Below, piece after piece: positions 24,313 through 33,897 of a stretch of 64,000 nt of DNA. The stretch is from NCBI RefSeq assembly GCF_004118325.1, contig NZ_RDFA01000006.1, positions 1-64,000 on the forward strand, written 5' to 3'. Positions within the stretch are counted from its first letter, which is position 1; each line of letters starts with the position of its first letter. The notes below the pieces were generated by a model that saw only the letters and a list, made by a program, of their open reading frames with translations, was not told where the DNA came from and searched no databases. The position numbers and the translations under genes were made by a program. The DNA comes from Halorientalis pallida (GTDB taxonomy: Archaea; Halobacteriota; Halobacteria; Halobacteriales; Haloarculaceae).

Positions 24313-25605
24313 ATGAACGTACGGTTTCTCGGTGGCGCTGGCGAGGTCGGCCGCAGCGCGATCCTGATCGACGACTCCCTCCTGCTGGATTTCGGGATGA
24401 AGACGGCCGACCCACCCCAGTTTCCCGTCGAGACGCCCGATCCCGACGCCGTCGTCGTCTCCCACGGCCACCTCGACCACGTCGGTGCGATCCCAACCCT
24501 GCTCTCCGGTGATCGCCGTCCACCGATCCACTGGACGCCCCCGACGCGGGAGTTGACGCTGACGCTGGCCCGGGACACCCTGAAACTGCACGGCGGCACC
24601 TACGACTGCCCGTTCACCGAAGAAGAGGTGCGGCGGGTCACACAGGTCTCGGAGACACACGGCTACCGCGATCCATTCGAGGCGGCCGGCTACGAGATCA
24701 CGCTCTACGACGCGGGCCACATCCCCGGGAGCGCTCACGTCCTGATCGACGATGGCGAGACCCGGCTGTTCTACACGGGCGACTTCCACACCGCTTCACA
24801 CCGAAGCGGCGAGGCCGCTCCGGGCCGCACGAGCCGGGGTGACCGGTCGTTCCGCGGACAACGACTCGTCCCGGGAACGACTGCTCGCCCGGACGCGGAC
24901 GCAGTGATCTGTGAGAGTACCTACTCGGACGTTGCACACGAGGCCCGGAGCGCCGTCGAGGAGCGGTTCGCCGAGAGCGTCAAGACCACCATCTGGGAGG
25001 GCGGCACCGTCGTCGTTCCCGCCTTCGCCATCGGTCGGACCCAGGAGATGCTCATGATCTGTGAAGCGTACGACATCCCCTGCTACGTCGACGGGATGGG
25101 GACCGACGTGACCGAGATGGTGCGCCGCCACGCCGGGTTCGTCCGCGACGCCGACGCCCTCAAGCGGGCGACCAGCCACGCTCGCTTCGTCACCGGCCGC
25201 GACGGGCAGCGAAAGCGCATCGCCGACGAAAATACGGCAATCGTCACGACCAGCGGGATGCTCTCCGGTGGCCCGGCGATGACCTACATCCCCGAAATCC
25301 GGGACCGACCGGTCAACAAGATCGCCATGACGGGGTACCAGGTCGAGGGGACGCCCGGTCGCGAACTGCTGGAGACCGGCAGCGCCGAGATCGACGGCCG
25401 TGTCATGCCCGTCGCCGCCCAGGTCGAACAGTACGACTTCTCGGCCCACGCCGACCGCCACGGTCTGTTGGCCCTGCTCGATTCCTACCGGGACACGTCG
25501 GTGCTGATCGACCACGGCGACCGCTGTGGGGCCTTCGCCGACGAACTGGCCGCCGACGGATTCGACGCGAGCGCGCCCGAAATCGGCGAGCAGCTGTCGA
25601 TCTGA
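24313..25605 (+). CDS. Beta-CASP metallo-beta-lactamase nuclease (CPSF/RNase J-like)
   Basis: A 430-residue metal-dependent nuclease expected to process RNA. HGHLDH at 51-56 supplies zinc ligands; later ligands are in AGHIPGSAH, YTGDFH and, after the beta-CASP domain (about 200-330, ICESTYSDV, PAFAIGRTQEML, TTSGMLSGGPA), in FSAHAD and DHGD. It lacks N-terminal KH domains, so it is not the aCPSF1 type but the shorter aCPSF2/RNase J-like form. Residues about 160-182 (ASHRSGEAAPGRTSRGDRSF) interrupt the YTGDFHT...QRLVPGTTARPDAD segment and look like a palindromic insertion. ATG 24313 is chosen; TTG 24304 is possible. Confidence 0.88.
   Translation: MNVRFLGGAGEVGRSAILIDDSLLLDFGMKTADPPQFPVETPDPDAVVVSHGHLDHVGAIPTLLSGDRRPPIHWTPPTRELTLTLARDTLKLHGGTYDCPFTEEEVRRVTQVSETHGYRDPFEAAGYEITLYDAGHIPGSAHVLIDDGETRLFYTGDFHTASHRSGEAAPGRTSRGDRSFRGQRLVPGTTARPDADAVICESTYSDVAHEARSAVEERFAESVKTTIWEGGTVVVPAFAIGRTQEMLMICEAYDIPCYVDGMGTDVTEMVRRHAGFVRDADALKRATSHARFVTGRDGQRKRIADENTAIVTTSGMLSGGPAMTYIPEIRDRPVNKIAMTGYQVEGTPGRELLETGSAEIDGRVMPVAAQVEQYDFSAHADRHGLLALLDSYRDTSVLIDHGDRCGAFADELAADGFDASAPEIGEQLSI
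24791..24865. repeat. Degenerate paired-hairpin insertion inside the beta-CASP nuclease gene
   Basis: Hairpin CCGCTTC-ACACC-GAAGCGG spans 24791-24809. A weaker pairing GCTC/GAGC is centred about 25 bp downstream (24817-24834), and another inverted pair GTCGTT/AACGAC spans 24846-24865. The segment is absent from the family consensus as I remember it and keeps the frame. More decayed than the copies in tnpB and nirA. Confidence 0.5.
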
Positions 25606-25606
25606 C

Positions 25607-27481
25607 TCACTCCGGCCCGTCGCCGTCGATGTCACCGTAGGCGGTCGCGTAGCCGGCCTCCTCGCGCTGGCCCCCGTCTCCCCCCTCGCGCGCACGGAGG
25701 TTCTGCCGGGTGAACTGCGGTTCGGCGCTGATCCCAGACCGCTTCCGGAGCGACAGGTACAGCAGCGCGAGCGCGACCGGTGCGCCGAGCGCGGCGACGG
25801 TGGCGGCGGTCCGGTCGCCGGCGACGAACAGGACGAGCGCGGCGAACACCGAGCCGACGAACCCGAGGCCGAGGACGGCCTGCTTCGCGAGCCGGTCGAA
25901 CAGCCCGTTCTCGTCGCCCAGCGCCGTCCGGACGGTGAGGTCGTCCCGGTTCGCGCGGTCGAGCGTGCGCTCCAGTTTCGGGCCGGTCACCAGAAGGGCC
26001 TCGGTGGTGGCCCGCAACTCGTCGCCGGCGCGGTCGAGCAGTTCCCGGACGCCCCGGCTCGCGTACCCCTCCGAGCGAACGTACTCGGTGACGAGTTCGA
26101 TCAGGTCGAACTCGGGGTCGAGCGTCCGGCAGACCCCCTCCAGTACTGTCGTGATCCGGACGATCAACGCCAGGTCCTGTGGGAGGCGGAGCGGGAACTC
26201 GTACAGTTCCGCCTGGAAGTCCGCGACGAGTTGCTGGACGCGGTACTGGTCCACGTCCCGGCCCCGGAAGCTCTCGATGACGATCTCGAACATCTCCCGC
26301 AACAGCCGTCGATCCGCGGTCGGGTCGAGCGCGCCCATGGCGACGAACGAGTCGATGATCCCGTCCACGTCGTCCCGGGCGATGGAGACGTAGAAGTCGA
26401 AAATCTGGGACTGGAGGCGCTCGTCGACCGTGCCGGTGATGCCGAAGTCGTAGAAGACGATGGTGCCGTCGGCCTGGACCGCGAGGTTACCCGGGTGCGG
26501 GTCGGCGTGAAACACACCGTCTTCCAGCACCATCTCGATGTAGGCCTGAAAGAGTCGTTCGACCAGGGCCTGCCGGTCGACGCCCATGGCGTCGAGTCGA
26601 TCCACGTCGGTGATCTTCGTCCCCTCGACGTACTCCATGGTCAGGACGCGTGACCCGGAGTGGGAGTCGATTGGCTCGGGCACCCGGATGCGCGCCTCGT
26701 CCGCGAAGTTCTGCCGCACGGTTCGAAGCATCCGGGCCTCGTGGACGTAGTCCATCTCCTCGCGGATGGTCGCCGAGAACTCGTCGGCGAGATTTTCGAG
26801 GGTGAACGCCTGTCCCGGTTCGGCTCCCCGGATCAGGAGCGGCGTCAGCGTCTCGATCACCCGGAGGTCGGCCGCGACGCGCCGCCGGATGTTCGGCCGC
26901 AGGACCTTCACCGCGACCCGCTGGCCGTCCAGTCGGGCGGTGTAGACCTGCCCGAGGCTCGCGCCGCTGATCGGTTCGGTGTCGAAGGTGTCGAAGGCCT
27001 CGTCGACGGGACCGAGTTCGGCCTCGAGTATGGGCTCGATCTCGTCCCACGCGGCCGCCGGCACGCGGTCCTGTAGCCGCTGGAGGACGACGATGTACGG
27101 GCCGGGGAGCACGTCGGGCCGGGTCGAGAGGATCTGACCGACCTTGATGAACGTCGGGCCGAGCGCCACCAGCGTGTCCAGCAGTTCCTCGGCGCGGTCG
27201 ACCTGCGTCTCGGGGTCGACCTGTCGTTCGCGCCCGAACAGGAGGAAGCGCCGTCGGTCCCGGGCGTACGCGAGGACGAGCGGGAGGAACTGCCGGACGA
27301 CGACGAGGAGTCGCCAGGCGACGCGGAGGCGGAGCCAGCTGTCGGCGGTCGTCCCACCGGCCGTCCGGTCGTCGCCGCTGGCGCTCGGTCCACCGTCGTC
27401 GGTCGCGGTGCCGTCCGAACCGGGGGCTGATCGGGATCGCGCCGACGCGTCCGGTGTCGCCTCCGCGTCCGAATCGGCCAT
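25607..27481 (-). CDS. ABC1/UbiB/AarF-family atypical kinase, membrane-anchored
   Basis: A 624-residue protein of the ABC1 (UbiB) family, atypical ATP-binding proteins linked to quinone lipid metabolism. The N-terminal 50 residues are disordered and acidic. LGPTFIKVGQILSTRPDVLP is the family KxGQ motif; EPISGASLGQVYTARL replaces a normal P-loop with an Ala-rich loop; VKVLRPNI holds the ATP Lys; HADPHPGNL and YDFGITG are the catalytic and metal loops. Two C-terminal membrane helices (about 550-600) anchor it. It is convergent with the nuclease gene, only 1 bp between stops. Confidence 0.92.
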   Translation of the reverse strand: MADSDAEATPDASARSRSAPGSDGTATDDGGPSASGDDRTAGGTTADSWLRLRVAWRLLVVVRQFLPLVLAYARDRRRFLLFGRERQVDPETQVDRAEELLDTLVALGPTFIKVGQILSTRPDVLPGPYIVVLQRLQDRVPAAAWDEIEPILEAELGPVDEAFDTFDTEPISGASLGQVYTARLDGQRVAVKVLRPNIRRRVAADLRVIETLTPLLIRGAEPGQAFTLENLADEFSATIREEMDYVHEARMLRTVRQNFADEARIRVPEPIDSHSGSRVLTMEYVEGTKITDVDRLDAMGVDRQALVERLFQAYIEMVLEDGVFHADPHPGNLAVQADGTIVFYDFGITGTVDERLQSQIFDFYVSIARDDVDGIIDSFVAMGALDPTADRRLLREMFEIVIESFRGRDVDQYRVQQLVADFQAELYEFPLRLPQDLALIVRITTVLEGVCRTLDPEFDLIELVTEYVRSEGYASRGVRELLDRAGDELRATTEALLVTGPKLERTLDRANRDDLTVRTALGDENGLFDRLAKQAVLGLGFVGSVFAALVLFVAGDRTAATVAALGAPVALALLYLSLRKRSGISAEPQFTRQNLRAREGGDGGQREEAGYATAYGDIDGDGPE

Positions 27482-27567
27482 GTTGTCGTCGGTAAGGGGG
27501 CCCCACTAAAGCCCGTGGTGGTCGGCCGCTCGCACGTTCGGGGACTCCTCGTTACGCTCGGATCTCC

Positions 27568-27849
27568 CTACTCCCCCACGGCGTCCGGACGAACGCGGAA
27601 CCGGTTGTAGCCGCCGTGTGAGAGTTCGAGCGAGTCGAGCCACCAGTTCCACCGCTCGACCAGCCCGTAGTCGTCCGGGGCGTCCTCGAGGTTGTCGACC
27701 ACGGCGTCGACGGTCAACTCGAAGCCCAGTTCGGCCTCGATCTTCCCGGCGTCGGCGAGGTCGCGGGCCTGTCGCGCCACGACGCGCCGTGCCTGCTCGG
27801 TCCCCCCGAAGACCGCTCCCAGTTCACGTTCCAGCGAATCTCGGTCCAC
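27568..27849 (-). CDS. Conserved haloarchaeal hypothetical protein
   Basis: A 93-residue soluble protein reading VDRDSLERELGAVFGG...RVVARQARDLADAGKIEAELG...YGLVERWNWWLDSLELSHGGYNRF. Helical, with an aromatic WNWW segment. No function recognised. GTG at 27849 is preferred because it sits right before the conserved-looking MDRDSLE-type start; GTG at 27873 is an alternative. It follows the membrane hydrolase gene by about 50 bp in the same direction. Confidence 0.65.
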   Translation of the reverse strand: MDRDSLERELGAVFGGTEQARRVVARQARDLADAGKIEAELGFELTVDAVVDNLEDAPDDYGLVERWNWWLDSLELSHGGYNRFRVRPDAVGE

Positions 27850-27898
27850 AGGCGAAATCCGGACCGGACACACTTGACCTTCTCGAAGCCGTCTCGGA

Positions 27899-29692
27899 TC
27901 AGATCGGTGCCTGCGTCGCCGTACTCGCCACGAGGAACCACGTGATCAACACGGCGTTGACGAACGCCCCCGTCCAGACCCGCCCGGTCCGGTGGTAGAA
28001 GTACGTCGAGAGCAGTGCCGCCGCGGTCAACACCGGCAGGAACGACAGCGAGACGATGGCGTACAGTGCCAGCGGCGGAATCGCGAGCGCGTGATCCAGC
28101 AGGAGCGGCACGTACTGGACAGCCACGAGCAACACGAACCCGCCGACGACGATGGCGGTGTTGGTCGCCATCGCCCGCCGGAGCGACGTGGTGGTCGCCG
28201 GCGTTCGCAGGCGGCCGTGCAGGAGGACGCCCAGTGCCACGAAGAAGGCCCCGAACACCGGCAGGTAGACGAGGAACGCCCCGACGTGCCACGGTTGGAG
28301 CAGTTTCAGCGCGACGAACCAGACCCGGTAGTCGACGTTGAACAGCGTGTCCACGGCGAAAAGCGACAGGTACACCGCGCCGACGACCGCGACGGCCACG
28401 CCCAGCGCACGGGTGACCGCGCCGCCGTTCTCGCCGGTCGCCAGCCCGTACCGCGCCAGCGCGTCGCCGTCGCCGTCCCGGCGAACGTGCCAGATACCGA
28501 CGAAGGCAACGGCGACGAGCGTGTTCACCAGCGCCCAGATCGCCACGCCGTTGGTGATCGTCTGGGGGAAAACGGCGTTTGCAGACAGCACCTGGTCGCC
28601 CAGGATCATGGCGGGGTAGTAGGTCAGCGCCGGGAGCATCGCGGCGACGGCGGCGTTGGCGTACCACCAGCCGGTCCGCTCGGTGAGTGCGCCGGGGACG
28701 GTGTCGACCGCCGCCGCGAACGGGTCACGGTCGAGCAGGCGGCTCCCCGCCGGGAACACGAAGAGGACGGCCCCGAACAGGGCCAGCAGGGTCCCGACTT
28801 CCTTCCAGTACCACACCTGGTTCGTCGGGCCCAGATCTGTCTCGGTCGGGACCGTCTGCTGGAGCCACTCGACGGAGTCCGCGACCACCGCCCGCGAGAG
28901 GTGTGCCCCGGGGTGAGTGGTCGCCGGCGTGGTCAGCTTTCGGGCCGACCCCGATTCGACGTCGCCGTAGACGCGACCCTCTTCGACGGGGCCGTCGGAG
29001 CCGAAGATGGCCTTCGTCTTGGCCGCGTTCCGGACCCCCGCGTTGTCGGCCGCGGGCGCGCCCCACATCAGCCAGTGGAACTCGTCGTACTCGGCGAAGA
29101 CGACGCCGACGTTCCGCGGGAAGGTCGCGCTCCCGTTGGGCGCGGTCGCGTTCGGGATGGGGAAGCCGGGGATCGGTCCCGGCCCGGACCCCTGGTAGAG
29201 GGCCGCGTCGTACTTCCGTGGGTGGACGGCCGCGGCGGCGGTGATGGCCCACCCGCCCATCGAGTGGCCGCTGATCGCGATGGAGTCGTTCGCGACCATC
29301 GAACGCGACTGCAGGTACGCCAACCCGTCGGGGCCGCCGAAGGCGTTGGCGAACGCCGGCGGCTCGGAGCCGCCGTGGCCCGTCTGGTCCAGCGCCAACA
29401 CGACGTAGCCGCGTCTGGCGTACTCGGTCGCGAACGGTGCCTGGACCTGCTTCGTGTTGATGTACCCGTGGACGGCCAGCACGCCCGGCGCGGGGTTCTC
29501 CGCCGAGACGCCCTCGGGGACGTAGAGGTGCCCCGACATCGTCGTGCCGTTGGTCCCCTCGAACTGTACGTCCTGTACTGCGACCGAACCACCCGCCGTG
29601 TGCCCCCAGTAGCCCAGTGCGCCGCCGCCGAACACCAGGACCAGTGACAGCACGAGCAGTCCGACTCGCTCGTCTATCTTTACCTCTACCAT
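27899..29692 (-). CDS. Alpha/beta hydrolase fused to a polytopic membrane domain
   Basis: A 597-residue protein. A first membrane helix (about 12-32) leads to an outside alpha/beta hydrolase domain (about 45-300) with VLAVHGYINTK, ALDQTGHGGS and the nucleophile elbow SGHSMGGW (Ser near residue 142). The C-terminal half (about 320-590) has around eight membrane helices. Such two-part proteins are seen in haloarchaea; the substrate is unknown, perhaps a lipid or a surface ester. MVEVKIDERVG at 29692 is chosen as the start. Confidence 0.78.
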   Translation of the reverse strand: MVEVKIDERVGLLVLSLVLVFGGGALGYWGHTAGGSVAVQDVQFEGTNGTTMSGHLYVPEGVSAENPAPGVLAVHGYINTKQVQAPFATEYARRGYVVLALDQTGHGGSEPPAFANAFGGPDGLAYLQSRSMVANDSIAISGHSMGGWAITAAAAVHPRKYDAALYQGSGPGPIPGFPIPNATAPNGSATFPRNVGVVFAEYDEFHWLMWGAPAADNAGVRNAAKTKAIFGSDGPVEEGRVYGDVESGSARKLTTPATTHPGAHLSRAVVADSVEWLQQTVPTETDLGPTNQVWYWKEVGTLLALFGAVLFVFPAGSRLLDRDPFAAAVDTVPGALTERTGWWYANAAVAAMLPALTYYPAMILGDQVLSANAVFPQTITNGVAIWALVNTLVAVAFVGIWHVRRDGDGDALARYGLATGENGGAVTRALGVAVAVVGAVYLSLFAVDTLFNVDYRVWFVALKLLQPWHVGAFLVYLPVFGAFFVALGVLLHGRLRTPATTTSLRRAMATNTAIVVGGFVLLVAVQYVPLLLDHALAIPPLALYAIVSLSFLPVLTAAALLSTYFYHRTGRVWTGAFVNAVLITWFLVASTATQAPI

Positions 29693-29862
29693 GGGTGGTA
29701 GCGGGAAACAAAGTAACAAAACTATTTCCATTGTTCATCAAGAACTGGCAATCCACATCGGATGTAATAGCACGGTCGTGACCTGTCGGCTCCGCTGGGG
29801 GTGGCCGGGGCAGGTGCGTTCCGACGGGCTTTTTATTCGGCACGGTCTGGATTCGGGCACCA

Positions 29863-30255
29863 ATGGCAGATTTCACCGTCGTCGTCGCGGACCCCGAGAG
29901 CGGCGACACCCACCAGATCGACGTGGATGGACAGGACGCGAACCGCTTCATGGGCCGTGAACTCGGCGAGGAAGTCGACGGTGGCGCCGTCGGCCTCGAG
30001 GGGTACACGCTCGAACTCACCGGCGGCTCGGACAACGCGGGCCGACCGATGCGGCCCGACGTGCGGGGCCCGGCACTGACGTCGCTGCTCTCGGACGGCG
30101 GGACCGGCTTCGAGCCGACCCGTGACGGCGAGCGCAAGCGCGTGACCGTCCGCGGTCGCGAAGTGAGCGAGGAGGTCCGGCAGATCAACGCCAAGATCAC
30201 CGAGCGCGGTTCCACAGACGTCGTCGACCTGCTGGGCGACGGCGACGACGAGTAG
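29863..30255 (+). CDS. rps6e: 30S ribosomal protein S6e
   Basis: A 130-residue archaeal eS6. It starts [21 protein letters not shown], and has the typical [28 protein letters not shown], and [22 protein letters not shown] segments. Length equals that of other archaeal S6e proteins, shorter than eukaryotic eS6. It acts in the small ribosomal subunit. A CTTTTTATTC promoter element lies about 28 nt before the ATG. One base separates it from the next gene. Confidence 0.97.
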   Translation: MADFTVVVADPESGDTHQIDVDGQDANRFMGRELGEEVDGGAVGLEGYTLELTGGSDNAGRPMRPDVRGPALTSLLSDGGTGFEPTRDGERKRVTVRGREVSEEVRQINAKITERGSTDVVDLLGDGDDE

Positions 30256-30256
30256 C

Positions 30257-30688
30257 GTGTCCGACCGCCTCCCGAGCGATCACGACGCCGTCGAGACCCA
30301 CCGGGCCAGCCTCGAACGCGTCGGCCGGACCGACCGCCCGAAAGTCGTCGTCCCCGACGACGCGGCGGTTCCGACCGACGAGGTGGTCCGCGTCGTCGTC
30401 GACGGCCGAACCTGCCACGCTCGTGTCGAGACGAGCCTGCAGGGCGACCCCGAGATCACCGGCGCCTACGACACGCCGACGCTCGCGCGAGACCCGGGTG
30501 ACGGCGAGAACCGCCTCGAAACGTGGGTCGCGGATGCCGACGTGACCGTCGGCGGTTCGGTCCTGCTGGACGTGGTCACCGAGGGATTCAAGTACGGACT
30601 GCGTGCGCCCGGCGAACGGACCGTCTACGAGGCGACCGAAGCGCCCAGCGACAGCCTCTCGTCGATCGCAGACGACCTGACCGAGTGA
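30257..30688 (+). CDS. DUF7112-like haloarchaeal protein
   Basis: A 143-residue soluble acidic protein with a GTG start, one base after the S6e stop, so translationally coupled to it. The beta-rich middle (VVRVVVDGRTCHARVETSLQGDPEITGAYD, NRLETWVADADVTVGGSVLLDVV, YGLRAPGERTVYEA) resembles a small barrel. The partnership with S6e is conserved-looking, which may hint at a translation-linked role, but function is unknown. Confidence 0.78.
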   Translation: MSDRLPSDHDAVETHRASLERVGRTDRPKVVVPDDAAVPTDEVVRVVVDGRTCHARVETSLQGDPEITGAYDTPTLARDPGDGENRLETWVADADVTVGGSVLLDVVTEGFKYGLRAPGERTVYEATEAPSDSLSSIADDLTE

Positions 30689-30824
30689 CCGCGAGTGCCC
30701 GACGGCTCCGGATCCGATACGCGCACAAACGTTTTGACTGTCTACGCACTGGCAAGTGTACGGGAACCCGTGCGCGAAACGCTCAAGACTCGGCCACGCG
30801 TACTGACGCCACTCTCTCCCTAGC

Positions 30825-31694
30825 ATGTCGGAATCAGTGATTGCGGACTTCGTGGGCAAGTTCAACGCCAGCGCCTCCGAGCGCAGCGAACCGGCGACGG
30901 GGCGGGTCCTCCTCAGTCAGAAACGGCTGGTGCTGGCCGCCGACGCCGGTAAGACCACGATTCCGCTGTCCTCGATCTTCGACGTGGCCGTGGGACACGT
31001 CCCACAGGACCTCGGGGAGTTTTTCGACTCCACGGTGACGATCGCCTTCCGGAAGGGCGACCACCGCCACGTCGCCGCCGTGGAGGCCGACGACGACAAG
31101 ATCGAGAAGTTCTCCACGGTGCTGTTCAAGGCCCTGCTCAACGGGACGACCATGACGGTCAAACACCCCGCGCGGCTCGGCGGTCGTGTCACCGACGCCG
31201 CCTTCCACCCCGCGAAACTCTACCTCAAACCGCGGATGGTCCGTTTCAAAGGTCCCGACTCGACGTTCTCCGTCGACCTCTCGACGGTGACGAGTTTCGA
31301 GCGCAGCCAGCGCGAGGTCGACGGGAAACCGCGGGAAGTGCTGTCGGTCCGGCACATGCAGGGCGGCCAGGCGATAACCTCCCTCGCGGCCGTCGACTCC
31401 GGCCGGAAGATGTCCATTCTCGGCCGGTACCTCCGGCTGGAGTACAGCGACATCGTCGCCGACCTCAAGGACATCTCCCTGTCCGAAGACGAGACGGAAC
31501 TGCTGGTCGCGGTCTACTCGACCGGCCCCGAGGTCTCGCTGGCCAAGGTCGTCGACGTCGAACCCACACAGGTCGAGATGCTGCTGGGCGACCTCCGTGA
31601 CAAGGAACTGATCGCCGACGGACAGGCCGAGACGGAACTCACGGCCAAGGGTCGCATCGTCGTTAGCGACAAACTCGAAGACGTCAACACCTGA
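30825..31694 (+). CDS. cheF1: CheF-type archaeal taxis adaptor, copy 1
   Basis: A 289-residue protein of the archaeal CheF (formerly DUF439) family. CheF binds phospho-CheY, CheC and CheD and links the chemotaxis system to the archaellum. The N-terminal part has VIADFVGKFNASASE and LLSQKRLVLAADAGKTTIPLSSIFDV, a PH-like pattern repeated from about residue 115; the C-terminus (about 205-285) is a winged-helix-like segment (SEDETELLVAVYSTGPEVSLAKVV). It faces a second CheF gene, convergent with 10 bp between stops, as in the Halobacterium che region. Confidence 0.9.
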   Translation: MSESVIADFVGKFNASASERSEPATGRVLLSQKRLVLAADAGKTTIPLSSIFDVAVGHVPQDLGEFFDSTVTIAFRKGDHRHVAAVEADDDKIEKFSTVLFKALLNGTTMTVKHPARLGGRVTDAAFHPAKLYLKPRMVRFKGPDSTFSVDLSTVTSFERSQREVDGKPREVLSVRHMQGGQAITSLAAVDSGRKMSILGRYLRLEYSDIVADLKDISLSEDETELLVAVYSTGPEVSLAKVVDVEPTQVEMLLGDLRDKELIADGQAETELTAKGRIVVSDKLEDVNT

Positions 31695-31704
31695 GCACGG
31701 GTCA

Positions 31705-32571
31705 CTACCGGTCGTCCATCACGTCGCTGGCGATGTGCCGGCCGCGGGCTTTCATCCGGACCTCCTTGCGCACCCGGACCTCCTCCAGAATCTCGAGTTC
31801 GATCAGCCGGTCGTACACCTCCTCGACCTTCTCGACGTCCATCCCGACGAAGTTGGGGATCTCGAACGGCGAGACACCGGAGTACAGCGCCATCAACACC
31901 TCGTGTTCCCGCTCGCTGAGGTCGGCGTTGACTTCAGCGCGCTGTTCGCCCTCCCGGAGCAGACTCCGGAGGAAGACGGTGTGGCGGCGCGTCCCGGAGA
32001 TGTGGGTCTGGACGCTCGTCCCGTCGTCCTCGGTGTGTTCGACCTCTAGCACCAGACGTTCGTCGTCCATGACCGTCCGATTCCCCTCGTCGACGCCGCC
32101 GATGTCGTCGAGGGGAATCTCGACGAACTGGCCGTCTGAGATGGCGAGTTCGACGCGTTCGTCCCCGATCTTGAGCCGGCCTTTCTTCCACTGGGTGTCC
32201 TGCACGACGCCGCCCTCGACGGCGGGGTGTTTCGCGAGGATGACTTGCTGGTTGAGCAGGGCGCCGTAGAGCGTGTTCTTGAACGCCTCCGTGTCGTTGG
32301 GGGCGACCAGCGTCACGTCTTTGCCCACCTGGAGGGAGATGTAGCCCGACACCCGGGCGATAGTCTGGTTGACGTCGATCCGGCCCTTGAGGCCGTCGAC
32401 CTTCGAGAGCGGGATGGTCCGTTTGCCGTCGTTGCTGACGAGGACGATCCGCTTGTTCGAGAGGATGATGCGGCCGCTTTGCCACTCGATGTCGTTGAGT
32501 TTCCGGCCGTCCTTGACGACTCGTGCGAACTTCCCCTGGTCGTCGGCTAGCTTCTGTTCACCCTCGCTCAT
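31705..32571 (-). CDS. cheF2: CheF-type archaeal taxis adaptor, copy 2
   Basis: A 288-residue paralogue of CheF1 with the same layout: two PH-like repeats (IILSNKRIVLVSNDGKRTIPLSKVDGL is a clear counterpart of the CheF1 segment), then a winged-helix-like C-terminus (SEREHEVLMALYSGVSPFEIPNFVGM). Having two CheF proteins is common in haloarchaea; in Halobacterium one copy is more important for switching. It is the downstream partner of a leftward set with HEAT, cheR, cheA and cheB, separated from HEAT by about 78 bp. Confidence 0.9.
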   Translation of the reverse strand: MSEGEQKLADDQGKFARVVKDGRKLNDIEWQSGRIILSNKRIVLVSNDGKRTIPLSKVDGLKGRIDVNQTIARVSGYISLQVGKDVTLVAPNDTEAFKNTLYGALLNQQVILAKHPAVEGGVVQDTQWKKGRLKIGDERVELAISDGQFVEIPLDDIGGVDEGNRTVMDDERLVLEVEHTEDDGTSVQTHISGTRRHTVFLRSLLREGEQRAEVNADLSEREHEVLMALYSGVSPFEIPNFVGMDVEKVEEVYDRLIELEILEEVRVRKEVRMKARGRHIASDVMDDR

Positions 32572-32649
32572 GCGTCCTGATCGATCTATCGGATTTTTCG
32601 CTCTCGGCGAGTATTAACCTTCCTGCCGTACGAACTGCCGATACGTGGC

Positions 32650-33897
32650 TCACTGGACCCCCCGTCCCCCGAGCTTCGAGATGGCCGAGAACGCCTTCTT
32701 TCTGAGCTGTTCGCTCTCGGTCTGGTCGATGAGGTCGTCCAGACGCTTGCGCGTGCGCTCGCCGCCGACCTTTCCGAGGGTGAACACCGCCTGTGCGCGG
32801 ACGTTCTCGTCGTAGCCCGTGTCGTCGACCACGTCGAGCAGACGGCTCTCGACCTGTTGCCCGCCGATCTCGGCGAGGCTCGTCGAGGCGAACTGGGCGG
32901 TCATCTGGTCCTCGTCCTCGAGTGTCTCGACCAGCGCCTCCACGATCCGGCCGTAGCCACTGCTGTTCTGGTCGGCGACCCGGCCCAGGAGCCAGGCGGT
33001 GTTGCGCCGCTGGCGGTTCTGGGTGCTCTCCTCTAGGATGTCGATCATCGGCACGAGGACGCTCTGGTCGTCGGTCCGGTTGAGTTGTTCGACGACGGTC
33101 TCGCGGATCTCGTGGCTCTGGTCGGTCGGCACGTTCGAGAGGAGTTCGATGATCGAGTACACCGCCGTCCGGCGGACAGAGGCGTCGTCGTCGCTCAGGG
33201 CCCCGACCAGTCCCTCGACCGGGCGGGAGTTGCCGAAGTTGCCCATCGCGCCGACGGCGATCCGGCGGATCGGCGCGCGCTCGTCGTCGAACATGTCGAG
33301 TAGCGCGGTCAGCGCCTGCCGGTTGCCGATGGCCCCCAGCGCCTCGGCGGCCTCCCGACGCACCTCGGCTTTCGGGTCCGACAGACGCTCGATCAGGGCG
33401 TCGGTCGCCCTGGCGTCCTCCAGTCGGCCGCAGGCGCGAGCGACCCGCGCCCGGACGCGGTGGTCCGAATCGTCGAGCGATTCCAGGAGTTTGGGCAAGA
33501 TGTCCGTCTTCCCGAGTTCGCCCAGCGCGTTGGCGGCGGCCATCCGGAGTTCCGGCACGTCGGCGGTGAGCGCCTTGGCGAAGGCCTTTGCCTTGGCCCA
33601 GTCGGCCTGCTGGTCCTCGCCGAGATCGAGGCCGGCCATCTCCGCGATCAACTCCTCCATCGCGTCGGTGCCCAGTTGGTTCAGCGCGTCGATGGCGGCG
33701 GCGGTCACGCGGTCGTCGTCGGCCGACTGGGCCAGGCCCACCAGCGGCGTCACCACGTCGTGACCGTCCAGCGTCTCCTCGTCGAAGTCGCCGAGGATGC
33801 CGGCGGCGCGGGCCTGCACCTCCGGGTTGTCGCTGGTCCGGATGACCGATTTCAGTTCCTCGACCTGGCCCTCGCGTTCGAGCTGGTAGAGTGACAT
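32650..33897 (-). CDS. HEAT-repeat taxis protein of the che cluster
   Basis: A 415-residue all-helical protein made of PBS-lyase-type HEAT repeats of about 31 residues (for example VRRTAVYSIIELL, VRREAAEALGAIG, VRARVARACGRLE). Its place beside cheF and cheR matches the HEAT protein of Halobacterium shown to interact with Che proteins. It is probably a scaffold, with no enzymatic motif. The start MSLYQLEREG overlaps the cheR stop by one base, so the two are translationally coupled. Confidence 0.86.
   Translation of the reverse strand: MSLYQLEREGQVEELKSVIRTSDNPEVQARAAGILGDFDEETLDGHDVVTPLVGLAQSADDDRVTAAAIDALNQLGTDAMEELIAEMAGLDLGEDQQADWAKAKAFAKALTADVPELRMAAANALGELGKTDILPKLLESLDDSDHRVRARVARACGRLEDARATDALIERLSDPKAEVRREAAEALGAIGNRQALTALLDMFDDERAPIRRIAVGAMGNFGNSRPVEGLVGALSDDDASVRRTAVYSIIELLSNVPTDQSHEIRETVVEQLNRTDDQSVLVPMIDILEESTQNRQRRNTAWLLGRVADQNSSGYGRIVEALVETLEDEDQMTAQFASTSLAEIGGQQVESRLLDVVDDTGYDENVRAQAVFTLGKVGGERTRKRLDDLIDQTESEQLRKKAFSAISKLGGRGVQ

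Noticed and set aside
27992-29647. 551-codon plus-strand frame opposite the membrane hydrolase
   Set aside because: Shadow of the real minus-strand gene; composition is Arg/Val/Gly repeats with no fold.
31733-32269. Plus-strand frame opposite cheF2
   Set aside because: Ser/Arg-rich shadow; cheF2 is clearly supported on the minus strand.
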